Assembly: GCA_038238245.1 (NCBI GenBank)
Contig: JBBRXX010000018.1
Location: 22,411 to 86,410, forward strand
Direction: 5' to 3'
DNA length: 64,000 nt
Origin: DASQHW01 sp038238245
GTDB taxonomy: Bacteria > Actinomycetota > Acidimicrobiia > IMCC26256 > PALSA-610
Shown here: positions 55,004-62,934 of the stretch, piece after piece
Layout of the letters: every line of letters starts with the position of its first letter
Position numbering within the stretch: the first letter of the stretch is position 1
Notes under the pieces: generated by a model
The model's database searches: none
What the model was told of the DNA's origin: nothing
What the model saw: only the letters and a program-made list of their open reading frames with translations
Translations under genes and position numbers: made by a program

Positions 55004-55664
55004 CGCGGCACCCGCCGCCACGGTCGTGTTGTTGCGCGACGGTGCGACCGGGCTGGAGGTGTTGCTGGCGCGCCGGTCATCCAAGCTCGCGTTCCACGGT
55101 GGCGCGTGGGTGTTCCCGGGCGGTCGTATCGATCCCGAGGACTACGCCGACGCTCCGGACGACCTCGAAGCCGCGGCCCGGCGCGCGGCCGTACGCGAGG
55201 TGAAGGAAGAAGCCGGCGTCGACGTCGACGGCGCCGCGCTCGTGCACCTCTCCAACTGGACGACGCCCGAGATCTCGCCCAAGCGATTCGCGACATGGTT
55301 CTTCGCCGGCCCTGTTGCGGGCGGCACCGAGGTCGCCGACGGTGCGGAGACCGAGGCGCTGCAATGGTTCGGTCCCGTCGAGGCGCTCGCGGCGCACGCG
55401 TCCGGCGAGATCGAGTTGGCGCCGCCGCAGTATGTGACGCTCCTCGAGCTGCGCGGGCTCGCGACCGTCGCCGACGCGCTCGCGCGCATCGCCACCGCCG
55501 ACGCCGTCGAGTACACCCCCCGCTTCCACTTCATCGAAGGCGAGGGAGCGGTGTGCGTGTACACGGACGACGTCGCGTACGACGATCTCACGTTGCTCGA
55601 CGCGAACGGTCCCAGGCACCGTCTCTACCTGAGGGACGACACCTGGGACTACATCCGGGATTGA
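54996..55664 (+). CDS. NUDIX hydrolase
   Basis: The 222-residue protein has a split Nudix box: GGAWVFPGGRIDPED followed, after an insertion, by AAVREVKEEAGVDV (about residues 60-75), with the Glu-Glu metal pair intact. The insertion resembles that of CoA-diphosphatase-like Nudix proteins (NUDT7/19). Its upstream partner is an acyl-CoA synthetase, which fits a CoA role but is inference. The TTG at 54996 overlaps the preceding stop; the region is too short for another start ahead of the first strand. Confidence 0.8.
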
Positions 55665-55692
55665 CGCGCGCGATGCGCAGAGTGGGTGCGTG

Positions 55693-56349
55693 TCAGTTGG
55701 GTTGCGGCACGATGCGGATGTAGGGCTTGGGCGCCTTGTAGTCGCCGAAGACCTCTTTTGCCTCGTCGTTGGAGACCGAGCCGGCGATGACGACGTCCTC
55801 GCCCTGCTTCCAGTTCACCGGCGTCGCCACCCGGTGCTTGGCGGTGAGCTGGAGCGAGTCGATGACCCGCAGGACCTCGTCGAAGTTCCGGCCGGTGGTC
55901 ATCGGATAGACCAGGATCAGCTTGATCCTCTTGTCCGGGCCGATCACGAACACGTTGCGAACCGTCTGGTTGTCGGCCGGCGTACGCGTCTTGGCGTCGC
56001 CCGACGTGCTGGCGGGCAACATCCCGTAGAGCTTCGAGACGTTGAAGTCGGCGTCGGCGATGATCGGGAAATTGGGCGCGGTGCCCTGCGTCTCCTCGAT
56101 GTCACGGGCCCAGGCCTCATGATCGCCGGTCGCGTCCACCGAGAGGCCGATGACCTTCACGTTGCGCTTGTCGAACTCGGGCTTGATCTTCGCCACGTAG
56201 CCGAGCTCGGTCGTGCAAATCGGTGTGAAGTCCTTCGGGTGAGAGAACAAAACGCCCCAGCTGTCGCCGAGGTACTCGTAGAGGTTGAGCTTGCCTTCGG
56301 TGGTGTCCGCCGTGAAGTCAGGAGCTTCGTCGCCCAGCTGCAGCGCCAT
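55693..56349 (-). CDS. 1-Cys peroxiredoxin (Prx6 type)
   Basis: The 218-residue protein has the peroxiredoxin active site HPKDFTPICTTELG with the peroxidatic Cys45. I find no other cysteine in the chain, so it is the one-Cys type. The C-terminal WKQGEDVVIAGSVSNDEA is typical of Prx6-like proteins. The ATG at 56349 has GAAGAGG upstream. It would reduce peroxides with an external thiol, perhaps mycothiol/mycoredoxin in this organism. Confidence 0.94.
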   Translation of the reverse strand: MALQLGDEAPDFTADTTEGKLNLYEYLGDSWGVLFSHPKDFTPICTTELGYVAKIKPEFDKRNVKVIGLSVDATGDHEAWARDIEETQGTAPNFPIIADADFNVSKLYGMLPASTSGDAKTRTPADNQTVRNVFVIGPDKRIKLILVYPMTTGRNFDEVLRVIDSLQLTAKHRVATPVNWKQGEDVVIAGSVSNDEAKEVFGDYKAPKPYIRIVPQPN

Positions 56350-56469
56350 CGTCGTACCTCTTCGTTGGTCGTGTCGGAAGCGCGCAGGCTAGATCCCGCA
56401 CGCCGTGAAAAGCGAGTGACTCGGTCGGGATTCACAACGGGACGCGCGTCGATATTGTTCCGAGCGCAT

Positions 56470-56518
56470 CACATGGCTCCCTCGCTGCGCCCTCCCTGGC
56501 TCCGCTCGTCCGCACGGT
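56470..56518 (+). repeat. Dispersed repeat, copy 3 (start of an MFS gene)
   Basis: Starts CACATGGCTCCCTCGCTGCG and ends GTCCGCACGGT. Relative to copy 1 it has one substitution and lacks one G (49 bases). Its last two bases, GT at 56517-56518, are the first two bases of the GTG start codon of the MFS gene. Confidence 0.88.
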
Positions 56519-57806
56519 GACCGCACCTTTGCCGACCCGCCGCCGTGCGCTCGCGGGCCGGGTGCGCCGGCTCGCGGTCGACACGCGGCCTTTGCGCGAG
56601 TCGCGCGACTTCCGGCTGCTGTGGAGCGGCGAGATGATCTCCCAGATCGGGAGCCAGGTGACGCTCGTCGCCTTGTTCGTCCAGGTGTACGAGCTGACGC
56701 ACTCCTCGGCGGCAGTGGGGTTGATCGGCGTCGTGCAGCTCGTGCCGATGGTGCTGGTGTCCATCGGTCTCGGCCCCCAGATCGATCTGCGGGACCGGCG
56801 GTTGCTGCTCATCGGGGCCCAGGTCGGGCTGATGGTGTCGTCGCTGCTCCTGCTCGTGGGCGCGATCGCCGGCGATCCTCCGCTCGCGCTCCTGTACGGC
56901 GCGGCTGCGCTCAATGCCGCGTTCGTGTCGATCTCGATGCCGACGCGCGCCGCCATGACCCCGAACCTCGTCCCGCCGAACCTGCTCGCCCAGTCCGCGG
57001 CGCTCAACCAGGTGATGTGGAACGGCGCCGGCGTCGTCGGGCCTGCGCTCGGCGGCATCGTCGTCGGGCAGTTCGGCCTGGCCTGGGCATATGGCATCGA
57101 CGTGGTGACCTACGTCGTCGCAGTGGGTTTCGCCCTGCTGTTGCGGCCGCAGCGACCACGGCGCGACGGCCCCGTCGACGAGGACGACCGCGGTTGGGCG
57201 GCAGTGAGCAACGGGCTGCGTTATTTGAAGGGCAAGCGCGTCGTCCAATCGACGTTCACCGTCGACATCGTCGCCATGGTGTTCGGGATGCCACGTGTGC
57301 TGTTCCCGGTGCTTGCCGACAAGCAATTCCATCGGGGACCCGAGACGGTGGGTTGGCTGTTCAGTGCCGTCGCGGCGGGCGCCCTGATCGGCGCGCTGAG
57401 CTCGGGCTGGGTCGCCAGGGTCCGGCGTCACGGCCGCGCGATCCTGCTCGCGGTCCTGGTCTGGGGTGCGGCGATCACCGCCTTCGGCCTGAGCGGCGAC
57501 CACCTGTGGCTCGCGCTCGTGTGCCTCGCGGTCGCCGGAAGTGCCGACGTGATCTCCGCCGTCTTCCGCTCGACCGTGCAGCAGCTCGTCGTTCCTGACG
57601 CGCTGCGCGGTCGGCTGTCCGCGTTCAACATCTTCATCGTGGCGGGCGGACCGCGCCTCGGAGATCTCGAGGGCGGACTCGTCGCGAGCGCGTTCACGCC
57701 CACCGTCTCGGTCGTGTCGGGCGGCTTGTTGTGCCTCGCGGGCGTCGCGGTAATCGCGGTGACGGTTCCACGCTTCGCGCACTGGCGTGTCGGCGACCCG
57801 CCCTGA
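56517..57806 (+). CDS. MFS transporter
   Basis: The 429-residue protein has about twelve hydrophobic segments and the pattern RDFRLLWSGEMISQIGSQVT at the first helix, as in the MFS_3 exporter group. GLGPQIDLRDRRLLLIGAQV occupies the loop between the second and third helices. The N terminus is very basic. The start GTG is formed by the end of the dispersed repeat; no ribosome site is seen. A possible -10 TATTGT at 56453-56458 would put the repeat in the 5' leader. Substrate unknown. Confidence 0.85.
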   Translation: MTAPLPTRRRALAGRVRRLAVDTRPLRESRDFRLLWSGEMISQIGSQVTLVALFVQVYELTHSSAAVGLIGVVQLVPMVLVSIGLGPQIDLRDRRLLLIGAQVGLMVSSLLLLVGAIAGDPPLALLYGAAALNAAFVSISMPTRAAMTPNLVPPNLLAQSAALNQVMWNGAGVVGPALGGIVVGQFGLAWAYGIDVVTYVVAVGFALLLRPQRPRRDGPVDEDDRGWAAVSNGLRYLKGKRVVQSTFTVDIVAMVFGMPRVLFPVLADKQFHRGPETVGWLFSAVAAGALIGALSSGWVARVRRHGRAILLAVLVWGAAITAFGLSGDHLWLALVCLAVAGSADVISAVFRSTVQQLVVPDALRGRLSAFNIFIVAGGPRLGDLEGGLVASAFTPTVSVVSGGLLCLAGVAVIAVTVPRFAHWRVGDPP

Positions 57807-57841
57807 TTGACCCTGCGAGCCAAGCGCGATTGACTGCGCTC

Positions 57842-58270
57842 GTGGCGGGGTACTCGGGGACGCTTCTCGCAAGGAAGCTCGGCATCAAACCAGGCGCGCG
57901 TGTCGCGCTGGTACGCGCGCCCGATGGTTTCGAAGAGACGCTCGAGCCGTTGCCGGACGGTGTGCGCGTGCGCACACAAGCGCGCGCGACGCAGGACGTC
58001 GTATTGTTCTTCGCCACCCGCCGGGCCGAGCTCGAACGTCGCTTCGACAGCCTTGCCAACTCGGTCGCTCCCAGCGGCGGCCTGTGGATCGCGTGGCCGA
58101 AGCGAACGTCCAACGTCGCCACCGACTTGCGCGAGAGTGTCGTGCGCGACCTCGGTCTCGCGCACGGTCTCGTCGACAACAAGGTGTGCGCGGTCGACGA
58201 TGTGTGGTCGGGGTTGCGATTCGTGTACCGGCTCAAGGACCGGCCGAGCCGGAACGGGCGCGTGCGCTGA
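57842..58270 (+). CDS. DUF3052-like protein
   Basis: The 142-residue protein begins VAGYSGTLLARKLGIKPGAR, which matches the conserved N terminus of DUF3052 proteins. It continues DVVLFFATRRAELERRF and LWIAWPKRTSNVATDL, and ends near DDVWSGLRFVYRLKDR. The GTG at 57842 gives the family-like start; a TTG at 57830 is an alternative. The domain occurs in many actinobacteria; function unknown. Confidence 0.82.
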   Translation: MAGYSGTLLARKLGIKPGARVALVRAPDGFEETLEPLPDGVRVRTQARATQDVVLFFATRRAELERRFDSLANSVAPSGGLWIAWPKRTSNVATDLRESVVRDLGLAHGLVDNKVCAVDDVWSGLRFVYRLKDRPSRNGRVR

Positions 58271-58282
58271 GCGCGTCGCGGT

Positions 58283-58768
58283 TCAGCTCGCGCGAACGAG
58301 TGGGAGTGACGCTTCGTATTCGCCGGCGACGAACCGCACGGTCGCGTCGGGTGAGACCTTGTGGATGAGGCCGAGGGCCGCCCGGTTGTCGGGGAGCATC
58401 GTCGCCAGGAAGCGCTCGTAGCCGCGGGCACGCGCAACCTTCGCGAGCCGGCGGGCCAGGAGCGAGCCGAGGCCCCGGCGCTGCCAGGCGTCCTCGATCG
58501 TGAGCGCGATCTCGGCTTCGGTGGCGCCCGGGCGGGCGTCGTACCGGGCGACGCCGACGATCTCCTCGCCGTCGAGCGCCACCAGCGCGTCGCGACGGGC
58601 GTGGTCGACGTCGGCGAGCCGGAGCAGCGCGGCTTGCGGCGGCCGGGTCACCGGCGAGAAGAACCGGAATTGCACGCTCTGGGGCGACAAGCGGGTGAAC
58701 AACCGTTCGAGCCCGGCCGCGTCGGTGATTTTGATCGGGCGGACGGTCAACGGGTGCCGTCGACCCAC
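58283..58768 (-). CDS. GNAT-family N-acetyltransferase
   Basis: The 161-residue protein has the acetyl-CoA-binding motif A IEDAWQRRGLGSLLARRLAK (about residues 92-111). It starts with PLTVRPIKITDAAGLERLF, common in GNAT proteins. The start is uncertain: the GTG at 58768 is inside a 15-codon frame (ATG at 58794) that overlaps the stop of the preceding thioesterase gene. That frame could be a short leader or could join this protein through a frameshift. The acceptor is unknown. Confidence 0.78.
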   Translation of the reverse strand: MGRRHPLTVRPIKITDAAGLERLFTRLSPQSVQFRFFSPVTRPPQAALLRLADVDHARRDALVALDGEEIVGVARYDARPGATEAEIALTIEDAWQRRGLGSLLARRLAKVARARGYERFLATMLPDNRAALGLIHKVSPDATVRFVAGEYEASLPLVRAS

Positions 58769-58790
58769 ATCGTGTTGCTCGTGGTGTCGC

Positions 58791-59312
58791 TCATGACCGG
58801 TTCCTCGTGATCAAGCAGGTCGACGTCGCGTGCGCGTACAGCGTGCCGGCGTCGTCGTACACACGCGCGTCGGTGGTGGCGACACGGCCGCCGCTGTGTA
58901 TCACGCGTCCTTCCGCGTGAATGCGCTCGGTTGCAAGCGTGATCGGGCGCAGGTAGTTCGTCTTGAGCTCGAGCGTCGTGAAGCTGTCGTCGGCGGCCAG
59001 CGTCGACGAGACCGCGCAACCCATCGCGGTGTCCACAAGCGTCGCGACGACCCCACCGTGCATCGTGCCCATCGGATTCTCGTGCAGCTCGTCGGCAACC
59101 ATTGAGAAGACGGTGCGACCGCGTTCGAGCTCGTCGAGCGACAGCCCGAGCAGCGCGGCGGCGGGCGGCGGCGCAACCTCACCGCGCATGATCGCGGCCA
59201 AACGCTCGTAGCCGTCGAGGCCGCGCAGCCGGAATCGTGCGCGCGCCGGGTCGGTCCAGGTGATCGTCCGCGAGCGGACGCCTTCGCTGAGGGTGGTCTC
59301 GAGAGCGGTCAT
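58791..59312 (-). CDS. Hotdog-fold acyl-CoA thioesterase (PaaI-like)
   Basis: The 173-residue protein has the hotdog helix MGTMHGGVVATLVDTAMGCA (about residues 82-101) with the conserved Asp, and LKTNYLRPITLATERIHAEG. It would hydrolyse acyl-CoA thioesters, possibly aromatic or short acyl. The ATG overlaps the tetR stop as ATGA, so it is the target gene of an autoregulated TetR operon. Its own stop overlaps a short frame before the GNAT gene. Confidence 0.9.
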   Translation of the reverse strand: MTALETTLSEGVRSRTITWTDPARARFRLRGLDGYERLAAIMRGEVAPPPAAALLGLSLDELERGRTVFSMVADELHENPMGTMHGGVVATLVDTAMGCAVSSTLAADDSFTTLELKTNYLRPITLATERIHAEGRVIHSGGRVATTDARVYDDAGTLYAHATSTCLITRNRS

Positions 59313-59947
59313 TGCGTCGCCTCCTTCTTCGGAAGTTGCGTGGTAGGCGTGCGGAGTGTCTGCACGTGGGCGACCAAGTGGTCGACGACGTGGTCCATGT
59401 GGGCGGGATCGCCGTAGAGGCGGGCGAGCATGAGCGCGCCCTCGAGCGACGCCGTGATCGTCGAGGCGAGCGCGTACGGGTCGATGTCCTCGCGCAGCGT
59501 CCCCTCGGCCTTGCCATCCTTGACGATGCGGCCGACGAGCCGGTGCCACAGCGTCATCGACTGGCGGGCTCGGTCGCGGAGATCGGGGTGCGTGTCGTCG
59601 GCCTCGATGGCGGTGTTCATGATCGGGCAACCGCCCTCGATCGACGGTCGGCGCGCGGATTGGCTGAAGGCGCGGATCATGCGGGTGAGGCGGTCGGGGG
59701 CGTCGGTCGCGTCGTCCTGGGAGCGGGCGAGGTGCTCGGTCACGCAGGTCATCGCGAAGTCGTAGGCCTCGAGCGCGAGCTGCTCCTTGGAGCCGAAGTG
59801 GTTGTAGATCCCGCCCTTTTCGAGGCCGGTGGCGCCGATGAGGTCGCGCAGTGAGGCGCCGACGTAGCCCTGGCGATTGAACACGGGTGCGGCCAGCTCG
59901 ACGATCCGCTGGCGGGTCCGCTCGCCCTTGGTGCCGGTGCCGACCAC
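59309..59947 (-). CDS. TetR-family regulator, autoregulated
   Basis: The 212-residue protein has a TetR helix-turn-helix (RIVELAAPVFNRQGYVGASL, then RDLIGATGLEKGGIYNHFGS) and a helical ligand domain. The GTG at 59947 has AGGAGG upstream. The promoter region contains a perfect 14-base palindrome, ACCGACCGGTCGGT (59971-59984), just downstream of a -10 CATAAT. It likely represses itself and the thioesterase, and shares a core sequence with the operator of the acyl-CoA dehydrogenase at 44202. The ligand may be an acyl-CoA. Confidence 0.92.
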   Translation of the reverse strand: MVGTGTKGERTRQRIVELAAPVFNRQGYVGASLRDLIGATGLEKGGIYNHFGSKEQLALEAYDFAMTCVTEHLARSQDDATDAPDRLTRMIRAFSQSARRPSIEGGCPIMNTAIEADDTHPDLRDRARQSMTLWHRLVGRIVKDGKAEGTLREDIDPYALASTITASLEGALMLARLYGDPAHMDHVVDHLVAHVQTLRTPTTQLPKKEATQ

Positions 59948-59970
59948 GCGTGCCTCCTGGTTCCGAAAAA

Positions 59971-59993
59971 ACCGACCGGTCGGTCTGATTATG
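59971..59993. promoter_or_regulatory. TetR operator and -10 of the tetR-thioesterase operon
   Basis: Perfect palindrome ACCGACC-GGTCGGT at 59971-59984. The minus-strand -10 CATAAT is at 59988-59993, so the operator covers the expected transcription start. Confidence 0.75.
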
Positions 59994-60032
59994 GGAGTCC
60001 GGGGTCCGCATGTCAAGCCCGGGAGCCGCGCG

Positions 60033-60038
60033 TAGGGT
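60033..60038 (+). promoter_or_regulatory. -10 element of the SRAP gene (probably leaderless)
   Basis: TAGGGT ends 8 bases before the ATG at 60047, and no ribosome site intervenes. Confidence 0.45.
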
Positions 60039-60046
60039 CGGCGTCG

Positions 60047-60784
60047 ATGTGCGGTCGCTATGTCTCGGTGTCGTCGCCCACGATCCTCGCCGAGCGCTTC
60101 GACGTGGAGGAGATACGGGTCGAGGTCACCGAGCCCAGCTACAACGTGACGCCGCGGGCCGACGTTCCCGCGGTCGCGCAGGGCCGGGCGAACGGTCCGA
60201 GGGTGCTGGATCTCCTGCGCTGGGGGCTCGTGCCGTCGTGGGCGGAGAGCCTTGCGATCGGCGACCGCCAGATCAACGCCCGCGCCGAGCGGATCCGGAC
60301 GGCCAATGCCTACAAGCGTGCCTTCGCAAGAAGGCGGTGCATCATGCCGGCCGACGGCTTCTACGAGTGGCAGGCGATCACCGCGGCGACCGAAGGGACG
60401 TCGCGCGCGAAGAAGAAGATCAAGCAGCCGTGGTTCTTCCGGCGGCGCGACGGAGAACCGCTCGCGTTCGCCGGAGTGTGGGAGATCTGGCACGACCCCG
60501 CGCAGGGAGACGATGCGCCGCGTCTCCGGACGTCTTCGATCATCACGACCCGGGCCAACGAGCTCGTCGCGCCGGTGCACGAACGCATGCCGGTCGTGCT
60601 GCCCGAGTCGGCGTGGGTCGAGTGGCTCGATCGCGAGAACCACGACGTCGACACGCTGCACCGACTGTTGGTACCGGCGCCGGTTGACGAGCTCGAAGCG
60701 TGGCCGGTCACGATGCTGGTCAACAAACCCGAGAACAACGGCCCGGAGCTCGTCGAGCCCGCGCCGGTACTGTCAACGTCCTGA
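60047..60784 (+). CDS. SOS-response-associated peptidase / abasic-site shield (YedK/HMCES)
   Basis: The 245-residue SRAP protein starts MCGRYVS, so Cys2 becomes the N-terminal nucleophile that crosslinks to abasic sites in single-stranded DNA. Other conserved parts are INARAERI, CIMPADGFYEW (active-site Glu) and the VHERMPVVLP histidine. A charged insertion (TAATEGTSRAKKKIKQ) splits the region after FYEW. The stop overlaps the next ATG by one base. Members act in DNA-damage tolerance. Confidence 0.94.
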   Translation: MCGRYVSVSSPTILAERFDVEEIRVEVTEPSYNVTPRADVPAVAQGRANGPRVLDLLRWGLVPSWAESLAIGDRQINARAERIRTANAYKRAFARRRCIMPADGFYEWQAITAATEGTSRAKKKIKQPWFFRRRDGEPLAFAGVWEIWHDPAQGDDAPRLRTSSIITTRANELVAPVHERMPVVLPESAWVEWLDRENHDVDTLHRLLVPAPVDELEAWPVTMLVNKPENNGPELVEPAPVLSTS

Positions 60785-61512
60785 TGGAACACCCGGAGTA
60801 CGCGGCCGCCATCCGGCGCGAAGGCCTCGCGCTCGCCACGGCTGCCCGTACCGCCGGCGTCGATGCCGGCGTGCCGTCGTGTCCCGAATGGAAAGTTGCC
60901 GATCTCCTCGGGCACGTCGGGCGGATTCACCGGTGGGTGACGCGCATCCTCGTCGACCGCGCGACCGAGCGCGGCACGCACTGGTCGGAGGCGGCGCCGC
61001 CGCCCGTCGAGCAGCGCTTGGCATGGTTCGAGCAAGGCGTTGCGCCGCTCGCCGACGCGCTCATTTCGGCCGGACCGGCGGTTGAGCTCTGGACGTGGAC
61101 TCCCGACAAGACCTCGGGATTCTGGGCCCGCCGCCAGGCGAACGAGACGGCGGTGCACCGATGGGACGCCCAGCTGGCGGCGCGGGCAGTCGAACCCATC
61201 GCACGCGACCTCGCCCTCGACGGCATCGACGAGTTCTTCGGACTCATCCCGTTCTGGCCGTGGGCGGACCGTGTGCGCGGCAGCGGTGAGACGTTGCACT
61301 TCCACTGCACCGACGGTGAGGGCGAGTGGCTCGCACGCCTCGGCAACGACGGCGTGGTCATCTCGGCCGAACACGCGAAAGGGGATGTCGCCGCGCGCGG
61401 TACGGCGTCGGACCTGTTGCTGTTCCTCTACGGCCGCGTCGCCGCGGACGATCTCGAGGTGTTCGGCGACGCGGCCCTGCTCACGCGGTGGCGCGAGCTC
61501 GTCAGCTGGTGA
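60784..61512 (+). CDS. Maleylpyruvate isomerase-type (mycothiol-dependent DinB) protein
   Basis: The 242-residue protein is the third member of this family in the window. It has the metal histidine in WKVADLLGHVGRIHRW (about residue 46) and the Glu-x3-His pair in NETAVHRWDAQL (about residues 120-124), so the site is intact. The C-terminal domain resembles MDMPI_C (ETLHFHCTDGEGEWLARL). It overlaps the SRAP stop by one base and the convergent tetR by 11 bases. Substrate unknown. Confidence 0.87.
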   Translation: MEHPEYAAAIRREGLALATAARTAGVDAGVPSCPEWKVADLLGHVGRIHRWVTRILVDRATERGTHWSEAAPPPVEQRLAWFEQGVAPLADALISAGPAVELWTWTPDKTSGFWARRQANETAVHRWDAQLAARAVEPIARDLALDGIDEFFGLIPFWPWADRVRGSGETLHFHCTDGEGEWLARLGNDGVVISAEHAKGDVAARGTASDLLLFLYGRVAADDLEVFGDAALLTRWRELVSW

Positions 61513-62119
61513 CTGCGACGGCGGCGCGGAGCACGTCGAGCACGTGCTCACGGCGCACCGCAAGAGCTTCCGGCGACACCGGGTCCGCATCCAGCAACCC
61601 GTTCATCAACTGGGCGTCCGAGAGGTAGGACAGCACGGCGCCGTACCCGGTCAGCAACAGCTGGCGGGCGTCGTAGCGACGCAGGCGTCCCGCATCCATC
61701 TCCCGTTCGAGGAACGCGGCGCCGCGTTCGAACAACGGCTTCAACAAGACGTTGAGCTCTTCGCGCAGGATCGGGCCGCCTTCGAGCGCGGCCCAGCGCA
61801 CGAGGCGAACGAAATCGGGGCGTTCCTCGAAGAACTGAAACGCCGCGCGCAGCATCCGCTCGACTTGGGGCCAGCCCGCGCGGGTGCCTTCGATGGCCTG
61901 CTCCACGAGCGCGGTCCAGTCGGCCAGGGACTCGACCAACACTGCGCGATAGAGCGCTTCTTTCGACGGGAAGTGATGCAGGAGGCTCGGCCGGCGGATC
62001 CCGACTTCGTCGGCGATCTCGTTGAGGCTCGTGCCGGAATAGCCGTGCTCGGCGAAGCGATGGCCTGCTGCTTCGAGTATCAGCTCCCGCGTGGTGAGCA
62101 CGGACTCGGTGGGCAGCAC
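61502..62119 (-). CDS. TetR-family regulator, divergent from a desaturase
   Basis: The 205-residue protein has the TetR HTH (RELILEAAGHRFAEHGYSGT, then SLNEIADEVGIRRPSLLHHF) and a C-terminal ligand domain of the TetR_C type. Its GTG start has TAGACT 6 bases upstream. An 18-base near-palindrome covers both this -10 and the desaturase promoter. It probably represses itself and the fatty acid desaturase in response to acyl-CoA or lipid state. Confidence 0.92.
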   Translation of the reverse strand: MLPTESVLTTRELILEAAGHRFAEHGYSGTSLNEIADEVGIRRPSLLHHFPSKEALYRAVLVESLADWTALVEQAIEGTRAGWPQVERMLRAAFQFFEERPDFVRLVRWAALEGGPILREELNVLLKPLFERGAAFLEREMDAGRLRRYDARQLLLTGYGAVLSYLSDAQLMNGLLDADPVSPEALAVRREHVLDVLRAAVAVTS

Positions 62120-62125
62120 GACCCC

Positions 62126-62152
62126 AGTCTACCGACTGGTCGGTAGTACCAT
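62126..62152. promoter_or_regulatory. Bidirectional promoter with TetR operator
   Basis: CTACCGAC-TG-GTCGGTAG (62129-62146) is palindromic except for the centre. The minus-strand -10 TAGACT (62131-62126) overlaps its left end. The plus-strand -10 TACCAT (62147-62152) begins at its right end and stops 7 bases before the desaturase GTG. One bound dimer could block both promoters. Confidence 0.75.
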
Positions 62153-62159
62153 CTGTCCC

Positions 62160-62915
62160 GTGCCGATCACGCATCTCCTGGCGGCGGTCGTAGCCGCGTT
62201 CGTCGTGACGCAGCTCTCGATCGTCGTCACGACCGTGTACCTCCATCGCGCGCTCGCGCATCGTGCGCTCACCGTCCATCCTCTCGCTGCCACACCGTTC
62301 CGCGTCATCATCTGGGTCACGACCGGGATGCGCCCGCGTGAATGGGTCGCGGTGCACCGCAAGCATCATGCGGCGACGGATACCGCCGACGATCCACACA
62401 GTCCCGCCGTCGTGGGGTTCTGGCGCGTGCAGCTCGGCAACGTCGGTCTGTACAAGCGCGCCGCGTCCGAGGAAGCGAACCTGCGCAAGTACGCGCGCGA
62501 CATCCGTCCCGACCGCCTCGACCGCCTCGCGCTCGACTACAGCCTCGTCGGCCTCTCGATTGGCGTCGCCATCCTCGTGGTGACGATGTGGGCGCTCGGC
62601 TTCGGCCTCGTCACCGGTTTCCTCGCGGCGGGCCTGCACGCGGTGTTCTACGTGATGTTGTCGGGCGCGATCAACGCGGTCGGTCACACCTTCGGACGCA
62701 AGCCCTACGCGAACTCCGCGACGAACATGCAGTCACTCGCCCTCGTGACCGGCGGCGAAGGCCTCCACAACAATCATCATGCGGCCCCCACGTCGGCACG
62801 TTTCTCGTTGGCCCGCGCCGAGCTGGATCCGGGATGGTGGTTGGTGCGGATGTTGGTGGCGCTACGCCTTGCGCACGTTCGCCACGACGAAGTGCACCTC
62901 AAGTCCGCGGCGTGA
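62160..62915 (+). CDS. Fatty acyl desaturase (membrane, acyl-CoA delta-9 type)
   Basis: The 251-residue diiron membrane desaturase has the three histidine boxes: HRALAH (29-34), HRKHH (66-70) and HNNHH (203-207), with hydrophobic segments before and between. Box spacing and TGMRPREWVAVHRKHHA match the acyl-CoA/acyl-lipid desaturase family. The GTG at 62160 has TACCAT 7 bases upstream and no ribosome site, and a divergent TetR gene with an operator in between. It would introduce a double bond, adjusting membrane fluidity. Confidence 0.93.
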   Translation: MPITHLLAAVVAAFVVTQLSIVVTTVYLHRALAHRALTVHPLAATPFRVIIWVTTGMRPREWVAVHRKHHAATDTADDPHSPAVVGFWRVQLGNVGLYKRAASEEANLRKYARDIRPDRLDRLALDYSLVGLSIGVAILVVTMWALGFGLVTGFLAAGLHAVFYVMLSGAINAVGHTFGRKPYANSATNMQSLALVTGGEGLHNNHHAAPTSARFSLARAELDPGWWLVRMLVALRLAHVRHDEVHLKSAA

Positions 62916-62934
62916 CCGGGAACACCGACTCGCG

